NCBI GenBank assembly: GCA_947491825.1
Contig: CANLLM010000010.1
Coordinates: 1 to 38,334, forward strand
From: Bacteroidota bacterium
Lineage (GTDB): Bacteria; Bacteroidota; Bacteroidia; UKL13-3
Direction of reading: 5' to 3'
Length of the DNA stretch: 38,334 nucleotides
Below, piece by piece: positions 24,275-33,845 of the stretch. Within the stretch, counting starts at the first letter, position 1. The number at the start of each line of letters is the position of its first letter. The notes beneath the pieces are model-generated. The model did no database searches, had not been told where the DNA came from, and saw nothing but the letters and a program-made list of their open reading frames with translations. Position numbers and translations under genes: made by a program.

Positions 24275-25606
24275 ATGACATTTGACGAATTAAATTTAAT
24301 TGATCCCATTTTAAAAGCACTTAAAGAGGAAGGTTACACCAATCCAACTCCTATACAAGCGCAAGCTATTCCATCATTATTACAAGGAAAAGATTTATTA
24401 GGCTGTGCACAAACAGGCACAGGTAAAACAGCAGCATTCGCTATTCCTATTATACAATTATTGTACAACCAACGCGAACAAGAACGCAAGCGTAAACTAA
24501 CATCAACTTTAATACTTACTCCTACCCGAGAACTAGCCATACAAATTGGTGATAGCTTTGAAGCCTATGGAAGATACACAGGTCTTAAGCATACAGTAAT
24601 ATTTGGTGGTGTTTCTCAACATGGCCAAACCAATGCATTAAAACACGGTATTGATATTCTAATTGCAACTCCGGGAAGGTTATTGGATTTGATGCAGCAA
24701 GGCTTTGTAGACTTAAACCATGTCAAATTATTTGTGTTAGATGAGGCAGACCGCATGCTTGATATGGGCTTTGTGCATGATGTTAAAAAAGTATTGTCGA
24801 AATTACCTAAGCAAAAACAATCATTGTTTTTTTCAGCCACCATGCCACCTGAAATTGTTAAGCTAGCGAACACTATTCTGCACAATCCAGTTAAAGTTCA
24901 GGTTGCTCCTGTATCATCAACAGCAGAAAAAGTAACTCAACAATTGTACTACATTGACAAGACGAATAAAAAATCTTTGCTTATTGATTTACTCAAGAAG
25001 AAAGACATGCATAGCGTTTTGATTTTTGCACGCACCAAACATGGCGCAGACAGGATTGCAAAAGACTTAACCAAACAAGGTTTTAAAACAGCCGCCATAC
25101 ATGGAGACAAATCTCAAAATGCTCGTCAAAACGCATTGAACGATTTTAAAAATGGGGTTATAAAAACTTTGGTTGCAACAGATATTGCTGCACGAGGAAT
25201 TGATATTGACAATTTAAGCCACGTGATTAATTATGAAATACCAAATCAACCGGAAACATATGTGCATCGTATTGGACGAACCGGACGCGCTGCAGCAAGT
25301 GGTATTGCAATAAGTTTTTGTGATGCTGAAGAACGAGAATACATCCGTGATATTGAAAAATTGATTGGGCAAAAAATACCTGTAATTGAAAGCCATCCAT
25401 ACCCGATGCAGGATTTCACTCCTGTGCCAAAAAGCACAAATGATAGAAGGCATCAAAAAAAGGGTGAACACCAGACACAATCAAAAGCCACTAGTAACAA
25501 TAATAGTGGACGGAAATTTAAAGGTGAAGCTCCAAGAAGCGAAAACAGAGCGCAAGGCCATAAAAAATTAAGCAGTAAACCTAAGTTTAACTCCAATAAA
25601 TATTAA
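24275..25606 (+). CDS. rhlE: DEAD-box RNA helicase, RhlE type
   Basis: 443 residues. Q motif [14 protein letters not shown]; motif I AQTGTGKT (45-52); PTREL (83-87); DEAD (156-159); SAT (187-189); [10 protein letters not shown] near 301-310; HRIGRTGR (331-338). The tail (about 385-443) is basic and Asn/Lys/Gln-rich, as in RhlE. It unwinds RNA duplexes in ribosome assembly or RNA decay, particularly in the cold. Other RhlE-like paralogues are usual in Bacteroidota, so the symbol marks the subfamily only. Confidence 0.9.
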   Translation: MTFDELNLIDPILKALKEEGYTNPTPIQAQAIPSLLQGKDLLGCAQTGTGKTAAFAIPIIQLLYNQREQERKRKLTSTLILTPTRELAIQIGDSFEAYGRYTGLKHTVIFGGVSQHGQTNALKHGIDILIATPGRLLDLMQQGFVDLNHVKLFVLDEADRMLDMGFVHDVKKVLSKLPKQKQSLFFSATMPPEIVKLANTILHNPVKVQVAPVSSTAEKVTQQLYYIDKTNKKSLLIDLLKKKDMHSVLIFARTKHGADRIAKDLTKQGFKTAAIHGDKSQNARQNALNDFKNGVIKTLVATDIAARGIDIDNLSHVINYEIPNQPETYVHRIGRTGRAAASGIAISFCDAEEREYIRDIEKLIGQKIPVIESHPYPMQDFTPVPKSTNDRRHQKKGEHQTQSKATSNNNSGRKFKGEAPRSENRAQGHKKLSSKPKFNSNKY

Positions 25607-25713
25607 GCACTAGTAATGCAATTAAAGTCGGGTACTGTAAAACATAAAGTGTTATGCAATAAACGGCTTCATAATAATATATGGGATAAGTTTAATAATC
25701 ATTGGCATAAGTC

Positions 25714-25735
25714 GGGCAAAAAATTAAATTTGCCC
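25714..25735 (+). promoter_or_regulatory. inverted repeat upstream of the E2 gene
   Basis: GGGCAAA (25714-25720) and TTTGCCC (25729-25735), 8-nt loop, in the 221-bp spacer between the helicase and E2 genes. No T-run; possible operator or weak terminator. Confidence 0.3.
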
Positions 25736-25827
25736 AAACATTTACAAGTGTAAAATTAGCAAACAGCACATTTTCAAAGAAATAGTACTGTGTTAATTTT
25801 CCCTAATGCTTAAACTGACTAAATATT

Positions 25828-27150
25828 ATGTCTGAATTTCAATTGGTGATGCCCAAAATGGGCGAAAGTATTGCGGAAGCAACCATTATCCGCTGGGTTA
25901 AAAACGAAGGCGATATAATCGCTGCAGATGAAACCGTATTAGAAATAGCTACCGATAAAGTAGATTCTGAAGTACCTTCACCTAAGGGTGGTAAACTAAT
26001 AAAACGTTTATTTAATGAAGGCGATGTGGTGCCTGTAGGCGCTGCCATTGCCATTTTAGCATTAGAAGGGGGAGCAACAGCAAGTTCATCAGCCCCTGCA
26101 CCTGAAGTAAAAACTGCAGTGGTAGAGGTTGAAAAAACCTTTGTTGCAGCAATTAATACCATCAATACACCTAAACCAATTAATGGCGGTGGTACACGCT
26201 TTTATAGTCCTTTAGTTTTGAACATAGCTAAAGAAGAAAATGTGAGCATGGCTGAAATGGAAAATATTGAAGGTACTGGAAATGAAGGTCGTGTTACAAA
26301 ACGTGATATTTTAGCGTATGTACAAAACCGCACCAATGCACCTGTAGCAAATCTAGTAAACGCTACTAAAGCAACAACACCTGTATCGCAACCAGCTGCC
26401 CAAGCGCTGGCATTTAAAGCGCCAAAGGTAACATTAATGCAGGGGGATGAAATTATTGAGATGGATAGGATGCGTAAGATCATTGCCGAGAATATGGTAA
26501 TGAGTAAACATGTTTCGCCACACGTAACTTCTTTTGTTGAAGCAGATGTTACCAATATGGTTAAATGGAGAGACAAGGCCAAAATAGTATTCGAGAAAAG
26601 AGAGGGTGAAAAAATCACTTTCACACCAATGTTTATAGAGTGCGTAGTAAAAGCTATCAAAGATTATCCGATGATAAACATTGCAGTTGATGGAACAAAC
26701 ATTGTAAAACGCAAACAAATTAATATTGGAATGGCAGCCGCATTACCAAGCGGTAACTTGATAGTACCCGTAATTAAAAACTCTGACAACATGAATCTGA
26801 TTGGATTAACCAAAACGGTTAATGATTTGGCTAATCGTGCACGTACAAATAAATTATCTCCCGACGAGATATCAGGAGGAACATTTACTTTAACCAATGT
26901 AGGTGGATTTGGGAACGTGATGGGAACTCCAATTATTAGCCAACCACAAGTAGCTATTATGGCAACAGGCACCATCAAAAAGAAACCTGCCGTTTTAGAA
27001 ACTGAGATGGGTGACGTTATTGCCATTCGTCATATTATGTTCTTATCTTTAAGCTATGATCACCGTGTGGTTGATGGTTCGTTAGGAGGCTCATTCTTGC
27101 GCAGGGTGGCAGACTATATGGAGCAATGGGACGTTAACCGTGAGATATAG
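25828..27150 (+). CDS. dihydrolipoamide acyltransferase (E2) of a 2-oxoacid dehydrogenase complex
   Basis: 440 residues. Lipoyl domain (1-80) with lipoyl Lys44 in EIATDKVDSEV; Ala/Pro/Val linker; peripheral subunit (E3)-binding domain about 126-165 (FYSPLVLNIAKEENVS, GNEGRVTKRDIL); catalytic acyltransferase domain 205-440 with His412 and Asp416 in DHRVVDG. It moves the acyl group from lipoamide to CoA. It could belong to the pyruvate, 2-oxoglutarate or branched-chain complex; the single lipoyl domain and DKVDSEVPSP motif favour a branched-chain or pyruvate E2. No E1 or E3 gene adjoins it; pdhB lies at 10481. Ends at a hairpin terminator. Confidence 0.9.
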   Translation: MSEFQLVMPKMGESIAEATIIRWVKNEGDIIAADETVLEIATDKVDSEVPSPKGGKLIKRLFNEGDVVPVGAAIAILALEGGATASSSAPAPEVKTAVVEVEKTFVAAINTINTPKPINGGGTRFYSPLVLNIAKEENVSMAEMENIEGTGNEGRVTKRDILAYVQNRTNAPVANLVNATKATTPVSQPAAQALAFKAPKVTLMQGDEIIEMDRMRKIIAENMVMSKHVSPHVTSFVEADVTNMVKWRDKAKIVFEKREGEKITFTPMFIECVVKAIKDYPMINIAVDGTNIVKRKQINIGMAAALPSGNLIVPVIKNSDNMNLIGLTKTVNDLANRARTNKLSPDEISGGTFTLTNVGGFGNVMGTPIISQPQVAIMATGTIKKKPAVLETEMGDVIAIRHIMFLSLSYDHRVVDGSLGGSFLRRVADYMEQWDVNREI

Positions 27151-27175
27151 AACAAAACAATCTTAATTATATTAT

Positions 27176-27213
27176 AAAAAAGCCGTCTACTAACCTTGTA
27201 GGTGGCTTTTTTT
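27176..27213 (+). terminator. intrinsic terminator of the E2 gene
   Basis: AAAAAGCC with GTCTAC pairs with GTAGGT (one G-T) and GGCTTTTT around a 7-nt loop, then T-run to 27213. Confidence 0.85.
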
Positions 27214-27596
27214 GTATATGGTTATCTTAATTGCCGTTTATGTAACCTTAAACTTTTCTTCAATTACCATCTATTAAATTTATCTAAATATTTTGATAAT
27301 AACTACCAAAAGACCATCACGTATTTTACCCTTGAATAAAAAAAATCTAAACAACTACACTGTTCAAATTATTCAATAATCTAGCTTTAGAAAGTTATTC
27401 AAATAAAATACAGTAAGACTATCAACTATTTAAAAAAGATTATAGGATGCAATTTAACAACAACTATTACAAGGGAGAAAGATGAAGAGATAAATTAAAA
27501 GTAATTCATAAAAATATAACCTTAAAACTAATATATAAAGGGAGAAGCTTTTATTATTTTAACTTTACTATATAGATAATCAGATTTATAAATACA
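27214..27596. other. gene-free AT-rich spacer
   Basis: Between the E2 terminator and the pckA terminator (convergent genes). I see no open frame of credible length, no tRNA, and no strong hairpin. It is about four-fifths AT with short A/T runs. Confidence 0.5.
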
Positions 27597-27632
27597 TAAA
27601 AATGCCCCTAAAAAGTTACTTTTTAGGGGCAT
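27597..27632 (-). terminator. intrinsic terminator of pckA
   Basis: ATGCCCCTAAAAAG (27602-27615) and CTTTTTAGGGGCAT (27619-27632) form a 14-bp perfect stem with a 3-nt loop; a T-run follows on the minus strand. It lies 39 nt past the pckA stop. Confidence 0.9.
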
Positions 27633-27671
27633 ATAAAGGAACGAATATTTTAAGACGTAATTTAAAACTAA

Positions 27672-29267
27672 TTAAGCATTTTGAGTTGCCTTAGGTGCAG
27701 CGTTTAAAATTTCTGCATCAACACCGGCAGCATATTGTTCGAAATTTTTAACAAACATGTTTGCTAATTTATTTGCTTGAGCATCATAAGCCACTTTATC
27801 AGCCCAAGTATTACGTGGATTTAATAACTCAGCAGGTACATTAGGACAAGCAGTTGGCATGGCATAACCAAATACTGCATGGTTTTCGTATGCAACATTG
27901 TTTAATTCACCATTTAAAGCAGCAGTAATCATAGCACGGGTGTATGATAATTTCATACGAGAGCCTGTGCCATAAGCGCCACCTGTCCAACCGGTATTGA
28001 TTAACCACACGTTAATGTTCGGATTAGCTTTCAATTTATCGCCTAACATTTTAGCGTATTTACCGGGATGTAATGGCAAGAATACACGACCAAAGCAAGC
28101 TGAGAAAGTAGCCTGTGGCTCGGTAACACCGGCCTCTGTACCTGCAACTTTAGCAGTATAACCACTAATAAAGCTATACATCGCTTGACCGGCATTTAAT
28201 TTAGATATTGGAGGCAATACCCCAAACGCATCAGCTGTCAAGAAGAAAATATTTTCAGGTGTTTTGCCTATCGAAGGTATTGCAATGTTATCAATTAAGT
28301 TTATTGGATATGCAGCACGGGTGTTTTCTGTAACAGAAATATTGGTATAATCAACCGTTGTGGTTCCTGGATAAAAACGGGTATTTTCTAACAAGGAACC
28401 AAACTGAATGGCATCAAAAATTTGAGGCTCTTTTTCTTTGGTTAAATCAACACATTTAGCATAGCAACCTCCTTCAAAGTTAAATACGGTGTTATCAGCC
28501 CAACCATGTTCATCATCACCTATTAATTTACGCTCAGGATCGGCAGATAAAGTAGTTTTACCTGTACCTGATAAACCAAAGAAAATGGCAGTATCTCCGT
28601 CTTTACCAATATTAGCAGAGCAGTGCATAGACAATACACCCTTTTCTTCAGGTAAAATATAGTTTAATACAGTAAAGATACCTTTTTTCATTTCGCCTGT
28701 GTAGGCGCTACCACCAATTAAAATAATTTTACGCGTAAAATCAATCATGGTAAAATTATGTTGACGTGTTCCATCTTCAGTAGCAACAGCTTTGAAGCTA
28801 GGAGCATTAATAATTAACCACTCAGGAGCAAAATCCTTCAATTCATCTGTTGTAGGGCGTAAAAACAAGTTGTTACAAAACAAATTATGATATGCCGTTT
28901 CATTAAATACACGGATGTTTAATTGGTAGTTAGGATCAGCGCATGCATAAGCATCGCGAGAATAAATATTTTTACCTTCAAAATGCTGAATTACTTTGTT
29001 TAACAAAGCATCAAACTTTGCAGGTTCAAACTTTTGATTTACATCTCCCCACCATACTGTGTTTTCTGTTTTTGAATCAGCCACACAAAATTTATCTTTT
29101 GGTGATCGGCCAGTAAATTCACCGGTGTCGGCCATTAATGCACCAGTATGAGTTAATACACCTTCCCCATTTTTAATGGCGTGTTGCACCAATTGTGCAG
29201 GTGTTAAATTCTGGAAAGTTTGGCCTGCATTGGCCAATATCTTTTCAACTATTGAATTGGTCGTCAT
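27672..29267 (-). CDS. pckA: phosphoenolpyruvate carboxykinase (ATP)
   Basis: 531 residues, normal for the ATP-type enzyme. GRSPKDKF (53-60) binds oxaloacetate or the metal; P-loop GLSGTGKTT (231-239); DDEHGW (251-256) is the kinase-2 region. Converts oxaloacetate and ATP to PEP, the first step of gluconeogenesis. All catalytic blocks look intact. It is alone, with a -7 element upstream and a strong terminator. Confidence 0.97.
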   Translation of the reverse strand: MTTNSIVEKILANAGQTFQNLTPAQLVQHAIKNGEGVLTHTGALMADTGEFTGRSPKDKFCVADSKTENTVWWGDVNQKFEPAKFDALLNKVIQHFEGKNIYSRDAYACADPNYQLNIRVFNETAYHNLFCNNLFLRPTTDELKDFAPEWLIINAPSFKAVATEDGTRQHNFTMIDFTRKIILIGGSAYTGEMKKGIFTVLNYILPEEKGVLSMHCSANIGKDGDTAIFFGLSGTGKTTLSADPERKLIGDDEHGWADNTVFNFEGGCYAKCVDLTKEKEPQIFDAIQFGSLLENTRFYPGTTTVDYTNISVTENTRAAYPINLIDNIAIPSIGKTPENIFFLTADAFGVLPPISKLNAGQAMYSFISGYTAKVAGTEAGVTEPQATFSACFGRVFLPLHPGKYAKMLGDKLKANPNINVWLINTGWTGGAYGTGSRMKLSYTRAMITAALNGELNNVAYENHAVFGYAMPTACPNVPAELLNPRNTWADKVAYDAQANKLANMFVKNFEQYAAGVDAEILNAAPKATQNA

Positions 29268-29297
29268 ATGTAAGGTTGTTCAATTGCGAAGTGGGAG

Positions 29298-29305
29298 CAA
29301 AAATA
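29298..29305 (-). promoter_or_regulatory. -7 element of pckA (TATTTTTG)
   Basis: TATTTTTG on the minus strand ends 30 nt before the pckA start. No -33 element is obvious. Confidence 0.45.
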
Positions 29306-29488
29306 ACGATTTCGATAAGAGGAAAAAATATAAATTTAATCTGCTGTTATTCAGTGACTAATTTTACATTACACCAATGAATAATTGATTAAAATCATGT
29401 GGTAAAAATTAAAACCACAATATTAGCTACCACTCATAATTATCTGCTTGGCAAATAACTAGACCTTACAATAGATTAATAAGGACGG

Positions 29489-30352
29489 TTATATGATTTC
29501 TAAAACCTTTTTAATCGTATTTTCTATAACTAAATCTGGATCATGACTAAAGGTATGATTGACCCTATTGGCTAAGATAGCATTAACCGAAACAGCTTGA
29601 TGGCCTAGCAATGTGGCCATACCATATAAAGCAGCGGTTTCCATCTCGAAATTTTTTACACGTAGTCCGTTAACCTCAATATTTGATAAGCGTTTAATCA
29701 AATCTTCGTATTTAGCCTCAGCCCTGAGCATACGACCTTGCGGAGCATAAAATCCGCAGCAAGTTGCTGTAATGCCTGAATTAAAATGCTTGCCAAACTG
29801 TGAAAACAAATCACCGGGAGCCTTAAATAAATATGGATTAACAAACAATAGTTCTAATTGCTCATCAATGGTATTAAGCATGTTTGAAATCTCATCATTT
29901 TCTTCATACTCATAAAATTGCATTAAGCTATCGAGACCCAGCCCATATGAAGATATAAGGATGTCATTTACTTTCAATTCATCTTGCAGTGAGCCGCTTG
30001 TACCAATGCGAATAAGTTTTAAAGAACTTGGCACCGCATTAACCTCACGAGTTTTTAAATTGACGTTAACTAAGGCATCCAACTCGTTCAACACGATATC
30101 AATATTATCTGTTCCTATACCTGTTGAAACTACAGAAATTCGCTTACTGCCGATGTAACCCGTGTGTGTTATAAACTCACGCTTATTCTTTTTTATTTCA
30201 ATTTTGTCAAAGTATTTTGATACTTCAGCAACCCGATTTTGATCGCCAACTAAAATGATGGTTTCGGCTAACTCTTCTGGCAGAAGGTGTAAATGGTAGA
30301 TACTACCATCATTATTTAATACTAATTCGCTTTCGGGGATAATAGTAATCAT
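29489..30352 (-). CDS. nucleoside phosphorylase (uridine phosphorylase-like)
   Basis: 287 residues. Phosphate and substrate pocket motifs of the PNP/UDP family: VGDQNRVAEVSKYFDK, VSTGIGTDNIDIVLNEL, LIRIGTSGSLQ, NFEMETAALYGMATLLGH. It cleaves nucleosides with phosphate to ribose-1-phosphate and base for salvage. The long VNAVPSSLKLIRIG stretch and overall length favour uridine phosphorylase over purine enzymes, but substrate is not certain. Divergent from the second universal stress protein. Confidence 0.85.
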   Translation of the reverse strand: MITIIPESELVLNNDGSIYHLHLLPEELAETIILVGDQNRVAEVSKYFDKIEIKKNKREFITHTGYIGSKRISVVSTGIGTDNIDIVLNELDALVNVNLKTREVNAVPSSLKLIRIGTSGSLQDELKVNDILISSYGLGLDSLMQFYEYEENDEISNMLNTIDEQLELLFVNPYLFKAPGDLFSQFGKHFNSGITATCCGFYAPQGRMLRAEAKYEDLIKRLSNIEVNGLRVKNFEMETAALYGMATLLGHQAVSVNAILANRVNHTFSHDPDLVIENTIKKVLEII

Positions 30353-30409
30353 GTATAAATATCATTTAATGTTTTGACCAATATCATAATCTCAAACTAA
30401 ATACAGGCT

Positions 30410-30417
30410 TACATTTG
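30410..30417 (+). promoter_or_regulatory. -7 element of usp 2 (TACATTTG)
   Basis: TACATTTG ends 25 nt before the ATG and is followed by TA, as in several other promoters here. Confidence 0.45.
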
Positions 30418-30442
30418 TAGGGCAATTTACACTTTAAACATT

Positions 30443-31321
30443 ATGCAAACAACCCAGAAGAATACTATTCTTATTCCATTAGATTTTAGCGATGTAGCTA
30501 TGTATGCGTTAGATCATGCCATTCATGTTGCAAAGCATTTTAACAATAACTTAGCGCTGCTATATGTAGTTGAGGAAAGTATGCTTAGTGGATTATTGGG
30601 CAAAAACGAAAAACAAGAGCAATTGATAAAAGAAGCCGCTACCTCACGTATGGAAAGATTATCAATCGATATTAAAACACAGCATGGTATTGATTGTAGT
30701 ATAAATCTTCGTTCTGGTAAGATTTACAAGTTAATTACAGATGTGGTAGAAGAACTAAAATGCGATAGTGTGATTATGGGATCGCATGGTGCATCTGGCA
30801 TAGGCCAACTGATTGGCAGCAACTCCTCTCGTACCATTGTGCATAGTAACGTACCAGTAATTGTGATCAAATCAGCCCAAACTTCAAATATTTATAAAAA
30901 TATTGTGTTCCCTGTTGATTTGGCCATTGAATCGCGCCAAAAGGTTAAATGGGCTATTCACTTGGGCAAATCTTATGGCTCAACAATTCGTTTATTTAGT
31001 TTTAAGTATAACGACCAATTATTAGATGCTAAAATCGAAGGATCACTGCACCAAATAGAAAACATGCTTAAAGAAAATGGGGTAAACTATACAAAATATA
31101 TCAAAGAGAATTTAGAAGAAAATTTTGCTAATGAAACACTTAAGTATGCAGAAAGTATTGATGCAGATTTATTGATGATTATGAGCCAAACCGAAGATAA
31201 AGACTTTAAAGAGTTGGTATTTGGTGCATATGCCCAACAAATTGTAAACACATCACAACGTATTCCAGTAATGTGTATCAACCCAAATAAAATAGGAGTA
31301 ACAACTGGTTGGGGATATTAA
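30443..31321 (+). CDS. universal stress protein, tandem UspA domains
   Basis: 292 residues with two UspA domains. First domain: ILIPLDFSDVAMYALDHA, GSHGASGIGQLIGS (nucleotide-binding loop with 8 residues between the second Gly and GS, one short of the classical 9), NVPVIVIK. Second domain: NIVFPVDLAIESRQKV and DADLLMIMSQTEDKD, lacking the Gly loop. It resembles the protein at 17809 in layout; the two are paralogues with low identity. Ends at a terminator shared with the DUF1003 gene. Confidence 0.88.
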   Translation: MQTTQKNTILIPLDFSDVAMYALDHAIHVAKHFNNNLALLYVVEESMLSGLLGKNEKQEQLIKEAATSRMERLSIDIKTQHGIDCSINLRSGKIYKLITDVVEELKCDSVIMGSHGASGIGQLIGSNSSRTIVHSNVPVIVIKSAQTSNIYKNIVFPVDLAIESRQKVKWAIHLGKSYGSTIRLFSFKYNDQLLDAKIEGSLHQIENMLKENGVNYTKYIKENLEENFANETLKYAESIDADLLMIMSQTEDKDFKELVFGAYAQQIVNTSQRIPVMCINPNKIGVTTGWGY

Positions 31322-31342
31322 CAATTATTAAAACAACTTGAG

Positions 31343-31368
31343 AAGAGGTCTTATATGACCTCTTTTTT
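31343..31368. terminator. bidirectional intrinsic terminator
   Basis: AAGAGGTC (31343-31350) and GACCTCTT (31357-31364) with a 6-nt loop and T-run; it ends 4 nt before the DUF1003 stop codon. Confidence 0.82.
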
Positions 31369-31371
31369 ATG

Positions 31372-31962
31372 TCATTTCTTTCTAAATACCCTCAATAACT
31401 CATTAACTTTAGTATGTAATTCACGTATCTCCTGCTCAGCTTTTAAATTAATATTGTAATCATTTTTAGCCCTTAATCTGTCCTTGGCTTCTTGTCTATT
31501 CTGACTCATCATAATAATTGGAGCTTGCACGGCTGCAATACAGCTCAATATTAAATTTAACAGAATAAACGGATAGCTATCAAACCTTGCAGTAGTATAG
31601 GCTATTGTATTTAATACAACCCAACCCAAAATGAACGCGAAAAAGGAAATAATAAAAGTCCAACTTCCGCCAAACTCAGCAATTTTATCGGCAATGCGTT
31701 CACCAAAAGTTAAATTACTTTGGTAGTTATCCTCCAATTCATCAGCCGATAACTCAACCAAATAATCTGATTCTTGAGGCTGCTCTAATTGTAGTAAGTG
31801 ATTGATAGCCTCCGCATCAACAAATCCATTTCTATCCCATTTATGACCTTGCTTTTTTATAATTCTTAACACCTGAGGGCTGATTGCCTTGGCGGGTAAC
31901 ATATTTTGTGCATTACCCGATCGACCACTTATTTGGCAAACGTGTTCGTGATGCGTGTTCAT
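31372..31962 (-). CDS. DUF1003 membrane protein
   Basis: 196 residues. N-terminal soluble part (1-85), then LTFGERIADKIAEFGGSWTF leading to two membrane helices (about 97-120 and 129-151; ISFFAFILGWVVLNT and LLNLILSCIAAVQAPIIMM), and a C-terminal charged tail (SQNRQEAKDRLRAKNDY, KAEQEIRELHTKVNELL) likely to form a coiled coil. This is the DUF1003 layout (IAxFxGSWxF, LNLxLSxxAAxQAPIIMMSQNRQ). Function unknown; inner membrane. Divergent from ettA. Confidence 0.88.
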   Translation of the reverse strand: MNTHHEHVCQISGRSGNAQNMLPAKAISPQVLRIIKKQGHKWDRNGFVDAEAINHLLQLEQPQESDYLVELSADELEDNYQSNLTFGERIADKIAEFGGSWTFIISFFAFILGWVVLNTIAYTTARFDSYPFILLNLILSCIAAVQAPIIMMSQNRQEAKDRLRAKNDYNINLKAEQEIRELHTKVNELLRVFRKK

Positions 31963-32046
31963 AGCTATTTAAAATTATCAGTCTAAAATAAACTTTAATT
32001 CAAGTAAATACATCATAAGTTTTAAATTCGCCCACTTATTAAGATT

Positions 32047-33729
32047 ATGACAGACAACAAAATTATATTTTCGATGGCTGGGGTTAGCAAAACTTTCCCT
32101 CCACAAAAACAAGTATTAAAAAACATTTACCTATCATTTTTTTATGGTGCCAAGATTGGTGTTTTAGGTTTAAACGGTTCAGGTAAATCAAGCCTTTTAA
32201 AAATCATTGCTGGTATTGATAAGAACTTTCAAGGTGAGGTTGTATTTGATAGTAAAAATTATAAAATAGGGTTTTTAGAGCAAGAACCTAACCTTGATGA
32301 AACTAAAACAGTTATTGAAGTTGTTAAAGAAGGTGTAGCCGAAACAATGGCTCTGCTTGATGAGTACAATGCGGTGAATGAGTCTATGGGTGAGCCAGAG
32401 AATTATGAAGATGGAGACAAAATGGAAAAGTTAATGAACCGTTCGGCTGAGTTGCAAGACAAAATTGATGCAGCTAACGCCTGGGAAATAGACACCACTT
32501 TAGAAAAAGCCATGGATGCTTTACGTTGTCCCGATCCAGAAACTCCAATTAATATATTAAGTGGTGGGGAACGCAGACGCGTTGCTTTATGCCGTTTAAT
32601 TTTAAGCAATCCAGATATTTTATTACTAGATGAGCCTACCAACCACTTGGATGCAGAATCGGTTGATTGGTTAGAGCAATTCTTAAAGAACTTCCCAGGT
32701 ACTGTTATTGCCGTAACGCATGATCGCTATTTCTTAGATAATGTTGCAGGATGGATTCTAGAACTTGACCGTGGCGAAGGGATTCCATGGAAAGGGAATT
32801 ACAGCAGCTGGTTAGAACAAAAAGCCAACCGATTAAAAGCAGAAGAAAAGGCAGATAGCAAACGAGCAAAAGCATTAGAACGTGAATTAGATTGGGTACG
32901 CCAAGGTGCCAAAGGAAGACAAGCCAAACAAAAAGCTAGGTTAGGAGCTTACGATAAATTATTAAACGAGGAAACGAAGGAAAAAGAACAACAACTGGAG
33001 TTATTCATACCTGCTGGCCCCCGTTTGGGTGATATGGTAATTGAAGCCAAAAACGTAAGTAAAGCTTATGGCGATAAGTTACTATACGAAAACTTAAACT
33101 TTAATTTACCTCGTGGCGGTATTGTTGGTGTGATAGGTCCAAATGGTGCAGGTAAAACTACATTATTCAAAATGATGATGGGACTTGAAGAACCTACTAG
33201 TGGTGATTTTAAAGTAGGCGAAACGGTGCAAGTTGCATATGTAGATCAGAGCCATAAAGATTTATTACCTGAAAAAAGTGTTTTTGAAGTAATTAGTGGT
33301 GGAACAGAAACCATGATTGTTGGCGGCAAACAAGTAAACGCAAGAGCATACATCAGCAAATTTAATTTTGGCGGTAACGATCAAAGTAAAAAAGTTGGTG
33401 TATTAAGCGGTGGAGAGCGTAACCGCGTGCATTTGGCCATGACATTAAAAGAGGGTGGTAATGTGTTGTTATTGGATGAGCCAACAAATGATATTGACGT
33501 TAATACTTTACGTGCTTTGGAAGAGGCTATTGAAAATTATGCAGGATGTGTAGTAGTGATATCACATGATAGGTGGTTTATTGATAGAATAGCCACACAC
33601 ATCTTGGCCTTTGAGGGCAATTCGCAAGTTGTATTTTATGAAGGTGCATATAGCGACTATGAAGAAAACAAGCGCCAACGTATGGGAAATGTTCAACCAA
33701 CACGAGTTAGGTATAAAAAAATAATATAA
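32047..33729 (+). CDS. ettA: ABC-F translation factor EttA
   Basis: 560 residues with two ABC ATPase domains and no membrane part. Walker A 1 GLNGSGKSS (41-49), signature LSGGERRR (171-178), Walker B with [11 protein letters not shown] (192-202); linker 240-330 that carries the basic [10 protein letters not shown] helix (the P-site tRNA interaction motif); Walker A 2 GPNGAGKTT (364-372), second [16 protein letters not shown]. The start [20 protein letters not shown] is diagnostic of EttA, which binds the ribosome E site and gates the first peptide bond according to energy state. It stands alone between two divergent or convergent neighbours. Confidence 0.95.
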   Translation: MTDNKIIFSMAGVSKTFPPQKQVLKNIYLSFFYGAKIGVLGLNGSGKSSLLKIIAGIDKNFQGEVVFDSKNYKIGFLEQEPNLDETKTVIEVVKEGVAETMALLDEYNAVNESMGEPENYEDGDKMEKLMNRSAELQDKIDAANAWEIDTTLEKAMDALRCPDPETPINILSGGERRRVALCRLILSNPDILLLDEPTNHLDAESVDWLEQFLKNFPGTVIAVTHDRYFLDNVAGWILELDRGEGIPWKGNYSSWLEQKANRLKAEEKADSKRAKALERELDWVRQGAKGRQAKQKARLGAYDKLLNEETKEKEQQLELFIPAGPRLGDMVIEAKNVSKAYGDKLLYENLNFNLPRGGIVGVIGPNGAGKTTLFKMMMGLEEPTSGDFKVGETVQVAYVDQSHKDLLPEKSVFEVISGGTETMIVGGKQVNARAYISKFNFGGNDQSKKVGVLSGGERNRVHLAMTLKEGGNVLLLDEPTNDIDVNTLRALEEAIENYAGCVVVISHDRWFIDRIATHILAFEGNSQVVFYEGAYSDYEENKRQRMGNVQPTRVRYKKII

Positions 33730-33753
33730 CGTCTAGATTTAGACTTTATAAAT

Positions 33754-33788
33754 ATGCCGCTTTACATTTTTGTATAGCGGCATTTTTT
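33754..33788 (+). terminator. intrinsic terminator of ettA
   Basis: ATGCCGCT (33754-33761) pairs with AGCGGCAT (33776-33783); TACA/TGTA extend the inner stem; T-run to 33788. Confidence 0.85.
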
Positions 33789-33845
33789 ATGCTGTTTTTT
33801 TATTTCAAAACAATACTTATATTGTTATATTAATAGGCTAAACTT

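Noticed and set aside
26202-27026. Long minus-strand frames opposite the E2 gene
   Set aside because: They are the shadow of a well-supported coding frame with lipoyl, E3-binding and catalytic motifs.
29398-29419. TGTGGT / ACCACA inverted repeat between pckA and the phosphorylase
   Set aside because: Arms are only 6 bp with an A/T loop, and no T-run follows; too weak to call a terminator or operator.
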